This document shows positions 1-5,773 of a stretch of 11,706 nucleotides of DNA, one piece after another. This stretch comes from Bacteroidota bacterium (GTDB lineage: Bacteria; Bacteroidota; Bacteroidia; Chitinophagales; Chitinophagaceae). Under the pieces are notes generated by a model. That model was not told the origin of the DNA. It saw only the letters and a list, made by a program, of their open reading frames with translations, and did not search any database. The translations under genes and the position numbers were made by a program. The first letter of the stretch is position 1. The number at the start of each line of letters is the position of its first letter. Where the stretch lies: contig JAPLER010000101.1 of the NCBI GenBank assembly GCA_026391115.1, forward strand, positions 1 to 11,706. The letters are read 5' to 3'.

Positions 1-335
1 AACCTGCAAATACTGTTTATTACAGATTAAAATGTTTAGATATTGATGGTAAGTTTACTTATTCTACTGTAAAGAAAATAGAAATGAGTAGTGCTGGTAA
101 TGGCATTAATATTTATCCTAATCCTGCCAAAAATTATATTAACATAGAATTGCTAAATGCCCTAACAACAAAAGAAATTGTTGATATTGCTGTATATAAT
201 GCAACAGGAAATAAAATATTTCAATCATCAACATACACACAAAAAATAAACACCAGCAAATGGGCAAAAGGTGTTTATACCATTGCAATAAAAACCACAC
301 AACAAACTATTTCAAAGAAAATTATTGTTGAATAA
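1..335 (+). CDS. C-terminal end of a T9SS-exported protein (5' truncated by window edge)
   Basis: Seen: the frame is open from base 3, giving about 110 visible residues up to the TAA at 333-335. The ATG at 84 is internal, because the reading upstream of it is protein-like (YYRLKCLDIDGKFTYS). Two parts are recognisable. First is the end of an Ig/fibronectin-like strand region of the 'YRLKxxDxDGKxxYS' kind that usually precedes the sorting signal. Second is a type A T9SS C-terminal domain: INIYPNPAKNYINIE, a middle 'AVYNATGNKIF', then 'WAKGVYTIAIKTT...KKIIVE' to the stop. Known: this domain directs a protein through the outer membrane by the Por/Gld type IX system and is removed at the cell surface. 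The catalytic or adhesive part lies outside the window, so its function cannot be given. It lies 9 bases before the next T9SS cargo gene and is probably co-transcribed with it. Confidence 0.93.
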   Translation, partial: PANTVYYRLKCLDIDGKFTYSTVKKIEMSSAGNGINIYPNPAKNYINIELLNALTTKEIVDIAVYNATGNKIFQSSTYTQKINTSKWAKGVYTIAIKTTQQTISKKIIVE

Positions 336-344
336 TACCAATCA

Positions 345-1799
345 ATGAAAAGACTAATATTAAGTTGTTGTATGCTATTTAGTGCAATACTCGCTGTTGC
401 ACAAAGCACTACAAAAACAATGAAACGCCTACCAGATACAGGAGAAACCACAAGCTATACCAATACTTTTGGAGAAGATGCAGATTTTAATATTTACCCA
501 CCATTCTTTTTAATCAATGGAAATAGAACTGTTACAGATACTATAACTGGATTAATGTGGCAGCAAGTTGATGGTGGCGAAATGACCATTGAGAATGCTG
601 TTATTTATTGCGATACATTAACATTGGGTGGCTATACAGATTGGCGTTTACCTACAGCACACGAAGCATTTAGTATTCAAAATATGCAATACACCAACCC
701 ATCATTAAACACCAGTATATTTCCTGTAACTGGTGCAGAATATTGGTGGAGCAGCAATAAACAAGCAAATGACGCCAACAAAGTTTGGTGTATCAATGCT
801 GGTGGTGGCATAGGCAATCATCCAAAAACAGAAACGATTAGTGCTGGTGGAACCAAGAAATTTCACGTAAGAGCAGTGAGAGGAATATTTATACCTCAAG
901 TTATTTCCAATCACTTTACAGATAATGGCAATGGTACTATTACAGATAATGTAACCAATTTATTGTGGCAAAAAATACACTCAACAGATAGCCTAAGTTG
1001 GGAGCAATCTTTAACCTATGCAGATACAGCAACTATTGGTGGATACACCGATTGGCGTTTACCTAACATAAAAGAATTGCAATCTATTAACGATGAAAAT
1101 TTAATCAATCCCTCTGTAAATAATGCATTCTTCAGCAACGTTGGGGTAAACAAGTTTTGGTCTTCAACATCTTTGCCCAATCAAACTACCAAAGCCTGGT
1201 ATTTATCTACACAATTTGGCATTACCACTTACGATGCAAAAACTGTAAAGCATTATATATACTGTGTTAGAGGAGACCAAAGCACCATATTGCCATTGCA
1301 ATTAATTAATTTTTCAGCTCAGCAAAACGAACAGAAAACTACATTAAACTGGCAAACACAAAACGAAGTTAATACCAAAGAGTTTGTAATAGAACTAAGT
1401 AAAGATGGTAATACATTTATTGCACAAAATACATTAGCAGCATTTGGCAATGGCAATCATTTTTACAGCTACGCTTTGCCGGAAACTACTGCAAAATATA
1501 TAAGATTAAAGATGATAGATAAAGATGGAAAATATGCTTACAGTAAAATAATAAAGCTTTCAGCTACTGCTCAAAAAGGAATTATAATCAATCATCCAAT
1601 AAATAGCAAAGTATTACAAATAAATGTAAGCTCTATGCTATACAATAATACACCAGTTTATATTTACGATGCCAATGGAAAACTACTAAAACAATTTATT
1701 ATCTCCCAAGGTTTGCAAACAATTGATATTAGTAATTTAAGTTGCAGTGTTATTTATATTAAAACAGAAACAGGAGTAACTAAAACAATATTAAACTAG
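345..1799 (+). CDS. secreted protein with two DUF1566 domains and a T9SS C-terminal region
   Basis: The 484-aa product starts with a clear signal peptide (residues 1-20, MKRLILSCCMLFSAILAVAQ). Two DUF1566 (Lcl C-terminal type) domains follow, at about 62-180 and 192-310. Each has 'TDxxTxLxWQ', the signature GYTDWRLP (96-103 and 233-240), a W-S-S motif (134-137 and 271-274) and a closing 'xVRG'. Residues about 315-405 form an Ig/FN3-like module ending in IDKDGKYAYSKIIKL. Residues about 411-484 are a divergent T9SS sorting domain (VYIYDANGKLLKQ, then IYIKTETGVTKTILN). DUF1566 has no settled function; it occurs in secreted and surface proteins, often together with adhesion-type modules. I infer a surface or released protein. 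The 9-bp spacing to the upstream cargo gene suggests an operon. The ATG at 345 is chosen because the signal peptide begins there. There is no Shine-Dalgarno, as usual in this phylum. Confidence 0.92.
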   Translation: MKRLILSCCMLFSAILAVAQSTTKTMKRLPDTGETTSYTNTFGEDADFNIYPPFFLINGNRTVTDTITGLMWQQVDGGEMTIENAVIYCDTLTLGGYTDWRLPTAHEAFSIQNMQYTNPSLNTSIFPVTGAEYWWSSNKQANDANKVWCINAGGGIGNHPKTETISAGGTKKFHVRAVRGIFIPQVISNHFTDNGNGTITDNVTNLLWQKIHSTDSLSWEQSLTYADTATIGGYTDWRLPNIKELQSINDENLINPSVNNAFFSNVGVNKFWSSTSLPNQTTKAWYLSTQFGITTYDAKTVKHYIYCVRGDQSTILPLQLINFSAQQNEQKTTLNWQTQNEVNTKEFVIELSKDGNTFIAQNTLAAFGNGNHFYSYALPETTAKYIRLKMIDKDGKYAYSKIIKLSATAQKGIIINHPINSKVLQINVSSMLYNNTPVYIYDANGKLLKQFIISQGLQTIDISNLSCSVIYIKTETGVTKTILN

Positions 1800-1991
1800 T
1801 TTGTTGTAAATAAAAGAGAGTATAGCCCAACCTATTGGATACATACCACTAAAGGTAAAAACACAAGGGAAGACAAAGCAACATTAGCGGTTAAAGCAAC
1901 TACTAGCAAGGAAGCCTTAAAAACATACAAGGCATTGACAATCCGTCGTACGGAAGACACTTTCCGTCGTGCGGAAGATGCTTTCCATTGA
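1800..1991 (+). pseudogene. 63-codon open frame continuing past the DUF1566 stop, possible gene remnant or dispersed repeat
   Basis: Directly after the TAG at 1797-1799 the same frame stays open to the TGA at 1989-1991 with no ATG in it. The reading is rich in Lys, Thr, Ala and Arg (for example TTKGKNTREDKATLAVKATT) and ends in the repeated 'RRTEDTFRRAEDAF'. It is more GC-rich than its surroundings. It does not resemble a T9SS domain tail, and the upstream gene already ends in a plausible sorting domain, so a readthrough product is unlikely. The opposite strand is also open across much of it, which weakens any coding claim. I read it as a degraded gene end or part of a dispersed intergenic repeat. 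Confidence 0.3.
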
Positions 1992-2000
1992 AGGAAAGTG
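1942..2000. repeat. 21-bp tandem repeat (2 copies plus partial) with nested hairpins
   Basis: TCCGTCGTACGGAAGACACTT (1942-1962) is followed directly by a second copy at 1963-1983 with 3 differences, and then by a short third start. Each copy contains a near-palindrome built on CCGTCGT.CGGA. In addition CACTTTCC (1958-1965) is perfectly complementary to GGAAAGTG (1993-2000), and inside that CTTTCC (1981-1986) pairs with GGAAAG (1993-1998). There is no T tract after the hairpins, so it is not a standard intrinsic terminator. Confidence 0.6.
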
Positions 2001-2025
2001 GTAACGGGATAAGGTTAAACTGTTT

Positions 2026-2220
2026 CTAGGATTGATATTCATTATTTCGCCAAAACAACTCCTTTCCAGCTTTATGTATAGCCTTGGTTAGTTTGGGCTT
2101 ATAACATAAATTTTGCATTAAAGCACCGTTCCTTAACATATGCACATTTACTTGGTAACAAGACGCAGCCTTAAGCCGTGTAATGTGTACTTTTGAACAA
2201 CTTAATTCAAAAAATGCGAT
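2026..2220 (-). pseudogene. minus-strand gene-like frame, possible remnant or tiny ORF
   Basis: Read on the minus strand, the frame is open from 2220 down to the TAG at 2026-2028, about 64 codons. An ATG at 2137-2139 would give a 37-aa peptide starting MLRNGALMQNL and containing 'YKPKLTKAIHKAGKELFWRNN'. The composition is protein-like rather than random AT-rich translation, but the N-terminal part overlaps the promoter and first codons of the lipoprotein gene on the other strand. It could be the surviving end of a decayed gene, a repeat-borne frame, or chance. No family is recognised. Confidence 0.25.
2188..2195 (+). promoter_or_regulatory. Bacteroidota -7 promoter element for the lipoprotein gene
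   Basis: TACTTTTG matches the Bacteroidota sigma-factor -7 consensus TAnnTTTG exactly. It lies 18 bases before the ATG at 2214, so the transcript would begin only about 12 bases before that codon. No convincing TTTG partner is seen at the expected upstream distance. Confidence 0.45.
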
Positions 2221-2618
2221 TTACAACAACTATTCTAATCTTACTATTTGCAATAACTCAAACTCATTGTAAAAACAAATCAAATAATCAAAATATGTCA
2301 GTAGACACTTTGAAGTCTTCAGCAAAAACATCAAATTGGTATAAAGTTGATACAATTAAAGTTGCAAGTAAAAAACAAATATTAGGTACTTGGATTGAAA
2401 TAAATAAAGAAAACCTAACAGTACAAATTGATGAACATTTTTTTAATTATATCGAGCATCACGAAAAACTTAAATATAAATTTCATAAAGACACTATCTC
2501 AATATTTCATTTCAATAATAAGTTTGGAGGAAAACCATATATAATAACTGATACACTTTTTTTGTTGGGAGATGATAATTATTGTTTGAAATTTATTCGC
2601 AAAAATCACGATAATTAA
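2214..2618 (+). CDS. small lipoprotein, possibly lipocalin-like
   Basis: The 134-aa product begins MRFTTTILILLFAITQTHC. This is a lipoprotein signal with a loose lipobox whose acceptor would be Cys19, followed by an Asn/Lys/Ser-rich linker. The mature part (about 50-134) is a run of short beta strands beginning 'ILGTWIEIN', which resembles small lipocalin-like or copper-resistance-type barrel domains that open with 'GxW'. That is a fold guess only, and no catalytic residues are evident. An in-frame TTG at 2193 would add 7 residues, but it overlaps the -7 promoter element and would put charge before the signal peptide, so ATG 2214 is preferred. It stands alone on the plus strand, converges on the radical SAM gene, and is flanked by an 11-bp inverted repeat. 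Confidence 0.75.
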   Translation: MRFTTTILILLFAITQTHCKNKSNNQNMSVDTLKSSAKTSNWYKVDTIKVASKKQILGTWIEINKENLTVQIDEHFFNYIEHHEKLKYKFHKDTISIFHFNNKFGGKPYIITDTLFLLGDDNYCLKFIRKNHDN

Positions 2619-2650
2619 GGCTTTAAAACCTTTAGACTAATCGACTAATT

Positions 2651-2675
2651 CTGCTGTTTTCAGTAGTTCTTTTAC
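2651..2675 (+). terminator. candidate intrinsic terminator after the lipoprotein gene
   Basis: CTGCTG (2651-2656) pairs with CAGTAG (2661-2666), one pair being G-U, around a TTTT loop. TTCTTTTAC follows. It lies 32 bases after the lipoprotein stop codon. The stem is short, so confidence is moderate. Confidence 0.45.
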
Positions 2676-2743
2676 ATCATGTTCATTTATTATTATTCCC
2701 AAGCCCAAACTTCACTATGCACCCAAGTCCAATCAAGGCACAT

Positions 2744-2783
2744 CAGATTTCGGTGCTGTATTTCCGAAATCTGTGGCTTTTTT
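2744..2783 (+). terminator. strong hairpin followed by T-rich tract
   Basis: CAGATTTCGG (2744-2753) is perfectly complementary to CCGAAATCTG (2764-2773) across a 10-base loop. It is followed by TGGC and a run of T. The T tract is on the plus strand, so it fits a second terminator behind the lipoprotein gene, 126 bases past its stop, rather than one for the radical SAM gene arriving from the right. The perfect 10-bp stem also fits a dispersed palindromic repeat. Confidence 0.5.
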
Positions 2784-2784
2784 G

Positions 2785-2810
2785 TTTCTTTTTTTCCACA
2801 AAAAAAGAAA
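2785..2810. repeat. 11-bp T/A inverted repeat
   Basis: TTTCTTTTTTT (2785-2795) and AAAAAAAGAAA (2800-2810) are perfect inverse copies with a CCAC loop. It lies between converging genes right after the hairpin at 2744-2773, and may be part of the same element or a weak two-way transcription stop. Confidence 0.5.
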
Positions 2811-2901
2811 AGAAAAATAAGAATTAACAATGTTAATTACATTGAAATTTAAACCTTTTTTCACTTGTTTGGACAAGCAAAAAAGTAAAATAACAATACA
2901 A

Positions 2902-3957
2902 TCAAAACAATTTTCCTTGCCCGCCAGGCACTCTAAACTTTGTGCAATCCAAATTCCATCTTTCAGCATTCAAGCCATACAACTTATTGTATTTAATAAA
3001 TTGTTGCCTCACCAAATCTGCAATAGGGCCTTCACCACGCATTCGCACACCAAACCTGCTATCGTTACTATCGCTAAAATTTTTATACAGCCAGTCTCTA
3101 AACATAATTTTTATGGCTCCGTTCAATCTAATAAAAGTATAGGCACTAAACACAGCCCCATTTTCACTAGCAGCTTTCATAATGCGTTGCATTTCGTGTT
3201 CGTTCAGTCCGGGTATCATTGGCCCAAGCATCACACCTATTCGCACACCAAGTTTACTTAGTTCTTCAATAATCCTCAATCTTTGTGTAGCAGTAGTAGT
3301 ACGTGGTTCCATTACTCGTCGTAAATCTTCATTAAAACTGGTAATACTCACCAAAATACTAATCAGGTTTTTACTTGCCATTTCTTGCAACAAATCCTTA
3401 TCACGTAGCATACCAGCGTTTTTTGTAATCATTCCTACAGGTTGGTTAAACTCGTTACACACTTCAAGCAAACCCCTTGTCAGTTTAAACTTTTTCTCTG
3501 CTGGTTGATAGCAATCTGTATTACCACTAAGGCTTATTGGCAAACATTCCCATTTTGGGTGCATCAAAAACTTTCGCAGCAACTGTGGTGCATTTTTCTT
3601 TACAATAATCTTTCTTTCAAAATCAAGCCCTGCACTGTAGCCCCAGTATTCGTGAGCATTTCGTGCGTAGCAATAAATGCAACCGTGTTCACAACCCTGA
3701 TAAGGGTTCATACTATAAAACATTCCCACATCTGGACTATCCACTTTATTCACTATGCTTTTAGCATTGTCCTCCAAGTAAACAGTGGCAGGGTTTTCTT
3801 CAGTCCAATCATCAATACTTTCAATATGTTCCTTAACCCTCTGATTTTTTAAGAATCTGTTAGGTGTATTTATTTGAGCCCCACGCCCTTTTAAATATTC
3901 ATCAGTTTGCTCTGTAGGCTTAGGTTTGGCATTGGGGTTATCGTTAATATTTTTCAT
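2902..3957 (-). CDS. SPL-family (PA0069-type) radical SAM protein
   Basis: The 351-aa product carries the radical SAM cluster motif C-x3-C-x2-C as CEHGCIYC (Cys89, Cys93, Cys96), which binds the 4Fe-4S cluster that cleaves S-adenosylmethionine. Upstream is the 'GRGAQINTPNRF' segment (24-35) typical of the PA0069/Rv2578c group of COG1533, and SLSGNTDCYQPAEK follows at about 142-155. The group is distantly related to spore photoproduct lyase, but its substrate is unknown; a DNA-repair role is only suggested by that kinship. The length is normal for the group. The gene stands alone, converging on the lipoprotein gene. The ATG at 3957 is followed by a polar Lys/Asn/Pro-rich lead, as is usual here. 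A cytoplasmic location is inferred from the lack of a signal peptide. Confidence 0.9.
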   Translation of the reverse strand: MKNINDNPNAKPKPTEQTDEYLKGRGAQINTPNRFLKNQRVKEHIESIDDWTEENPATVYLEDNAKSIVNKVDSPDVGMFYSMNPYQGCEHGCIYCYARNAHEYWGYSAGLDFERKIIVKKNAPQLLRKFLMHPKWECLPISLSGNTDCYQPAEKKFKLTRGLLEVCNEFNQPVGMITKNAGMLRDKDLLQEMASKNLISILVSITSFNEDLRRVMEPRTTTATQRLRIIEELSKLGVRIGVMLGPMIPGLNEHEMQRIMKAASENGAVFSAYTFIRLNGAIKIMFRDWLYKNFSDSNDSRFGVRMRGEGPIADLVRQQFIKYNKLYGLNAERWNLDCTKFRVPGGQGKLF

Positions 3958-3970
3958 ATAATCAAATTGT

Positions 3971-4138
3971 TTAATATGTAGCTATACAAACCCTATGATA
4001 ACATAGTTTCAAATATTCTACACCAGTACTTGCATAAGCTGCCTTATTTTCTGTGGTGCCAACTTCGTAGGCATTGAAAAATGCAAAGCATATTTTTCGA
4101 AAGAGAAAATACAGCAGCGTTGCAAGTACGAAGCCCAT
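3971..4138 (-). CDS. 55-aa reading frame inside an inverted-repeat element, doubtful gene
   Basis: On the minus strand an ATG at 4136-4138 opens a frame to the TAA at 3971-3973. The N-terminal 23 residues are hydrophobic (MGFVLATLLYFLFRKICFAF), like a membrane segment, and a mixed tail follows (YEVGTTENKAAYASTG). It spans the whole inverted repeat, so sequence conservation there could come from the repeat and not from protein function. It ends 14 bases before the radical SAM start codon. No family is recognised. It could be a real small membrane peptide or an incidental frame carried by a dispersed repeat. Confidence 0.25.
   Translation of the reverse strand: MGFVLATLLYFLFRKICFAFFNAYEVGTTENKAAYASTGVEYLKLCYHRVCIATY
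4026..4129. repeat. long imperfect inverted repeat (arms about 27 bp)
   Basis: The left arm 4026-4052 and the inverse of 4104-4129 share GTACTTGCA, then GCTGC, then TATTTTCT, with only small differences between these blocks. A second nested pair is CTTCGTA (4063-4069) with TACGAAG (4127-4133), which competes with the outer arms. In the loop, ATGC-AAA-GCAT forms a small stem. The RNA or single-stranded DNA could fold into a hairpin about 104 bases long. The size and arm layout resemble a miniature inverted-repeat or REP-like element. No target-site duplication was found. Confidence 0.65.
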
Positions 4139-4227
4139 CGGCTTGAGATAAAAATTTACAAATTCAGTATTGGGGCATTAATGAATATTCCCATATTTTT
4201 TTATTTAGAAAACTCATCAAACAAACA

Positions 4228-4262
4228 CTTTTGCTTCTTATGCCTTTTGCGTTCTTTGCGAG
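4228..4262 (-). repeat. degenerate CGCAAAG-type short tandem repeat
   Basis: Read on the minus strand the units are roughly CGCAAAGA, ACGCAAAAGG, CATAAGA, AGCAAAAG. Such CGCAAAG arrays are a familiar intergenic feature in Bacteroidota. This copy is short and eroded, and lies just beyond the stop of the 2H phosphoesterase gene. Confidence 0.4.
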
Positions 4263-4270
4263 AAACCAAC

Positions 4271-4852
4271 TTAAAACAAACTCACCTGTTCCATCAGTAC
4301 TTCTTTCTTTCCCATCAACTCAAATGTTGCTGCAAGGGTGTAATGCTTTTGCTCAATATTTCTTTTTAAAAGCAAAATATTACTCACCATAAAGCTTGTA
4401 TTAAAATGAGTATTACTCAGTTCCAGCCAGCCTTTCTCATACTGCCAGGGCAAAAGTTTTCTGGTAATAGTTATATGAGGCGTAGTGATAAAATGAGGCT
4501 TATGTTCCTTATCATACTTTAAAAATGCCTGTGCAGGTTTTAAAGATTTTACAAGGTCAACAATATTGTTCTTCGTTTCCACATTTACATAAATAGTATG
4601 TGTAGGAAAACTGCCAAAATCATTCAGCAAAACCATAAAAGCAGCATATTGATTAACCAGCAACTCAAGCTTGCGAACAATGTTTCTTTCATTCATATCA
4701 TATTGCATAAACCTCAGTAATGTAAGGTGTGGCTTGCTATGCAAGGCTTGTGTACATTCGTATTTTTCTGCAAAAGATTTCTTTAAGGCATTTACCTTTT
4801 CCTTTACATCGTTACTGGGTTCAATAATTAATAAATAATCGTTAACAAGCAT
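4271..4852 (-). CDS. 2H phosphoesterase family protein (2'-5' RNA ligase-like)
   Basis: The 193-aa product shows the two H-x-T motifs that define the 2H superfamily: HLT at residues 42-44 (context KPHLTLLRF) and HIT at 126-128 (context TPHITITRKL). They are 84 residues apart, as in LigT/ThpR and related proteins. These histidines act on 2',3'-cyclic or 2'-5' phosphodiester bonds in RNA or nucleotides; the actual substrate here is unknown. Length is normal for the family. The frame extends upstream to an ATG at 4915, but those 21 extra residues are hydrophobic and unlike the family start, whereas MLVNDYLLIIEPS at 4852 begins directly with the first beta strand, so 4852 is chosen. It lies 74 bases after the 96-aa gene on the same strand and may share its transcript. 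It is probably cytoplasmic. Confidence 0.82.
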   Translation of the reverse strand: MLVNDYLLIIEPSNDVKEKVNALKKSFAEKYECTQALHSKPHLTLLRFMQYDMNERNIVRKLELLVNQYAAFMVLLNDFGSFPTHTIYVNVETKNNIVDLVKSLKPAQAFLKYDKEHKPHFITTPHITITRKLLPWQYEKGWLELSNTHFNTSFMVSNILLLKRNIEQKHYTLAATFELMGKKEVLMEQVSLF

Positions 4853-4926
4853 ATTAATTGATTTTAAAACGATAACAGTTATTGCTAGGCACGAAGCAAT
4901 CTGTAAGCATAGCATTTATTTTACAG

Positions 4927-5217
4927 CTAATTACTTCGCATATATTCTTGAATAGCATAGATATAAACGCTTTTAGCTTTTTTAGGCATTCTAGACCTGT
5001 ATAGTTCTTTCAATTCTGGGTTTCTAATAATATGCTGAGCATATACCACAGCTTCTGCAAACTTGTTTCTGCCTTTTCGCTGCAATGCACTAGGTTTCAC
5101 ATTACTCATATCGGGGTATTTTGTTATCACCGATTTTTTGCCATATCTTTTGATCACAATTTGCTTACCCAGTTGCCCCGATACGCCCTTTAATAAAATG
5201 CTATTATTACTTGCCAT
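4927..5217 (-). CDS. conserved-type hypothetical protein, 96 aa, basic
   Basis: No function is known to me. The product is strongly basic (many Lys and Arg). It has a beta-rich start 'GVSGQLGKQIVIKRYGKKSVITKYPDMSNVKPSALQ' and a helical C-terminal half ending 'YIYAIQEYMRSN'. The pattern of 'G.LG..V...YG...V.TK.PDMS..KPS..Q' followed by 'FA.AV.YA..I' is one I associate with small hypothetical proteins of Chitinophagaceae and relatives. That is recollection, not a search. There is no signal peptide or membrane segment. The leader (5218-5346) contains a 6-bp inverted repeat and a 28-codon frame. It could be a small nucleic-acid-binding protein given its charge, but nothing else supports that. Confidence 0.75.
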   Translation of the reverse strand: MASNNSILLKGVSGQLGKQIVIKRYGKKSVITKYPDMSNVKPSALQRKGRNKFAEAVVYAQHIIRNPELKELYRSRMPKKAKSVYIYAIQEYMRSN

Positions 5218-5272
5218 AATATTTAAGTTTTATTTACTTGCTATTTACTTCTCTCATCCTTCGTTGTTTAGC

Positions 5273-5291
5273 TATACTTTCGCCCAGTATA
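5273..5291. repeat. 6-bp inverted repeat in the leader of the 96-aa gene
   Basis: TATACT (5273-5278) and AGTATA (5286-5291) are perfect inverse copies around the 7-base loop TTCGCCC, extendable by two G-C pairs with a one-base bulge. It lies about 56 bases upstream of the 96-aa gene and could be an operator or an RNA hairpin. There is no T tract after it on the minus strand, so it is not a terminator for the 114-aa gene. Confidence 0.35.
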
Positions 5292-5346
5292 AGCCGTATT
5301 AACCCTAAGGTAACACCCATCTAGACCTATCAGGCATATATACCAT

Positions 5347-5691
5347 CTAAAAGCTTATCCTGTTGACTAGTTGTTCTTTACCAGTATTAGTTTGCTTGTA
5401 TAAACACATCGATGCTATTAAAACGCCTTTTAAATTACCAGCTACTTGCAGCGTTTGCATAGCCTGCATACTAAAAGATTGTTGCCATTGCTTCATCAAT
5501 TGCAATACCAGTTGCTGTGTACCTCCAAAACTTCTATCGCTTTGAATGCATAAATTTCTAAGGTGTCTGCATAGTAGAGCCTCTGTTTCTTCTGTTGTAG
5601 TAAAGCCCGCCACTGTTATGGGTTTATGTTCCTGTCCACATTCAATGGTTATCTTGTAGTTGGGCATTGTGTAGAAATTTGATACATTCAT
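5347..5691 (-). CDS. uncharacterised protein, 114 aa
   Basis: I do not recognise it. The product opens with strands 'YKITIECG' and 'ITVAGF', has a Thr/Glu turn (TTTEETEAL), and then a helical middle rich in Gln, Leu and Cys. It contains four Cys (residues 18, 41, 48 and 96 of the long form), but no paired CxxC motif. There is no signal peptide. Two starts are possible: ATG 5691, or ATG 5667, which begins MPNYKITIECG directly at the first strand and gives 106 aa. Neither has a Shine-Dalgarno. It is divergent from the UmuD-like gene across an 82-bp spacer, which may hold shared control signals. Codon use looks like its neighbours. Confidence 0.6.
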   Translation of the reverse strand: MNVSNFYTMPNYKITIECGQEHKPITVAGFTTTEETEALLCRHLRNLCIQSDRSFGGTQQLVLQLMKQWQQSFSMQAMQTLQVAGNLKGVLIASMCLYKQTNTGKEQLVNRISF

Positions 5692-5705
5692 AAAACTAAA
5701 TTTTG

Positions 5706-5721
5706 TAGTGTAAAAATACTA
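5706..5721. promoter_or_regulatory. near-palindrome in the divergent promoter region of the UmuD-like gene
   Basis: TAGTGTAAAAATACTA reads almost the same on both strands: its outer TAGT and ACTA are exact inverse copies, with partial symmetry inside. It sits in the 82-bp spacer between the 114-aa gene and the UmuD-like gene, 15 bases from the former's start. It could be an operator, possibly for an SOS-type repressor, but I cannot match it to a known box. Confidence 0.3.
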
Positions 5722-5773
5722 ACTAATTTAGCATTTCAAAATTTATTTTAATCACTTATAAATAATTACAGTT

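Larger units (their letters stand above)
1800..2192. other. 393-bp intergenic region without a confident gene
   Basis: This gap lies between the DUF1566 gene and the lipoprotein gene. It holds the open frame to 1991, the 21-bp tandem repeat, a minus-strand gene-like frame (2026-2220) and an 11-bp arm (AGTTTGGGCTT, 2090-2100) whose inverse recurs at 2701-2711. A -7 promoter match sits at its right end. No intrinsic terminator with a T tract was seen for the DUF1566 gene. Confidence 0.7.
3958..4270. other. 313-bp intergenic region with repeat structure
   Basis: The gap lies between the start of the radical SAM gene and the end of the 2H phosphoesterase gene. It contains the long imperfect inverted repeat (4026-4129), a 55-aa minus-strand frame covering it (3971-4138), and a degenerate CGCAAAG-type repeat (4228-4262). 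The promoter of the radical SAM gene must lie in its left part or within the repeat. No exact TAnnTTTG was found there. Confidence 0.75.

Noticed and set aside
705..914. 69-codon minus-strand frame
   Set aside because: It lies wholly inside the DUF1566 gene, has no domain features, and is a shadow of that gene.
2080..2200. Possible integron attC-like site near GGTTAGTTTGGGC
   Set aside because: No matching inverse core at the right spacing, no integrase and no cassette array in the window.
2193..2213. TTG start for the lipoprotein
   Set aside because: It overlaps the -7 promoter element and would weaken the signal peptide; ATG 2214 fits better.
2733..2969. 78-codon minus-strand frame overlapping the end of the radical SAM gene
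   Set aside because: Its N-terminal part is the radical SAM gene read in another frame and the rest translates the hairpin and poly-T/A palindrome; low-complexity Lys/Phe content.
4853..4915. Upstream ATG giving the 2H phosphoesterase a hydrophobic N-terminus
   Set aside because: The family begins at the first beta strand, matching ATG 4852; the extra 21 residues look like translated AT-rich leader.
5234..5320. 28-aa minus-strand frame before the 96-aa gene (starts MGVTLGLIRL)
   Set aside because: Too short, no family, and it contains the inverted repeat at 5273-5291; a leader peptide cannot be excluded but nothing supports it.
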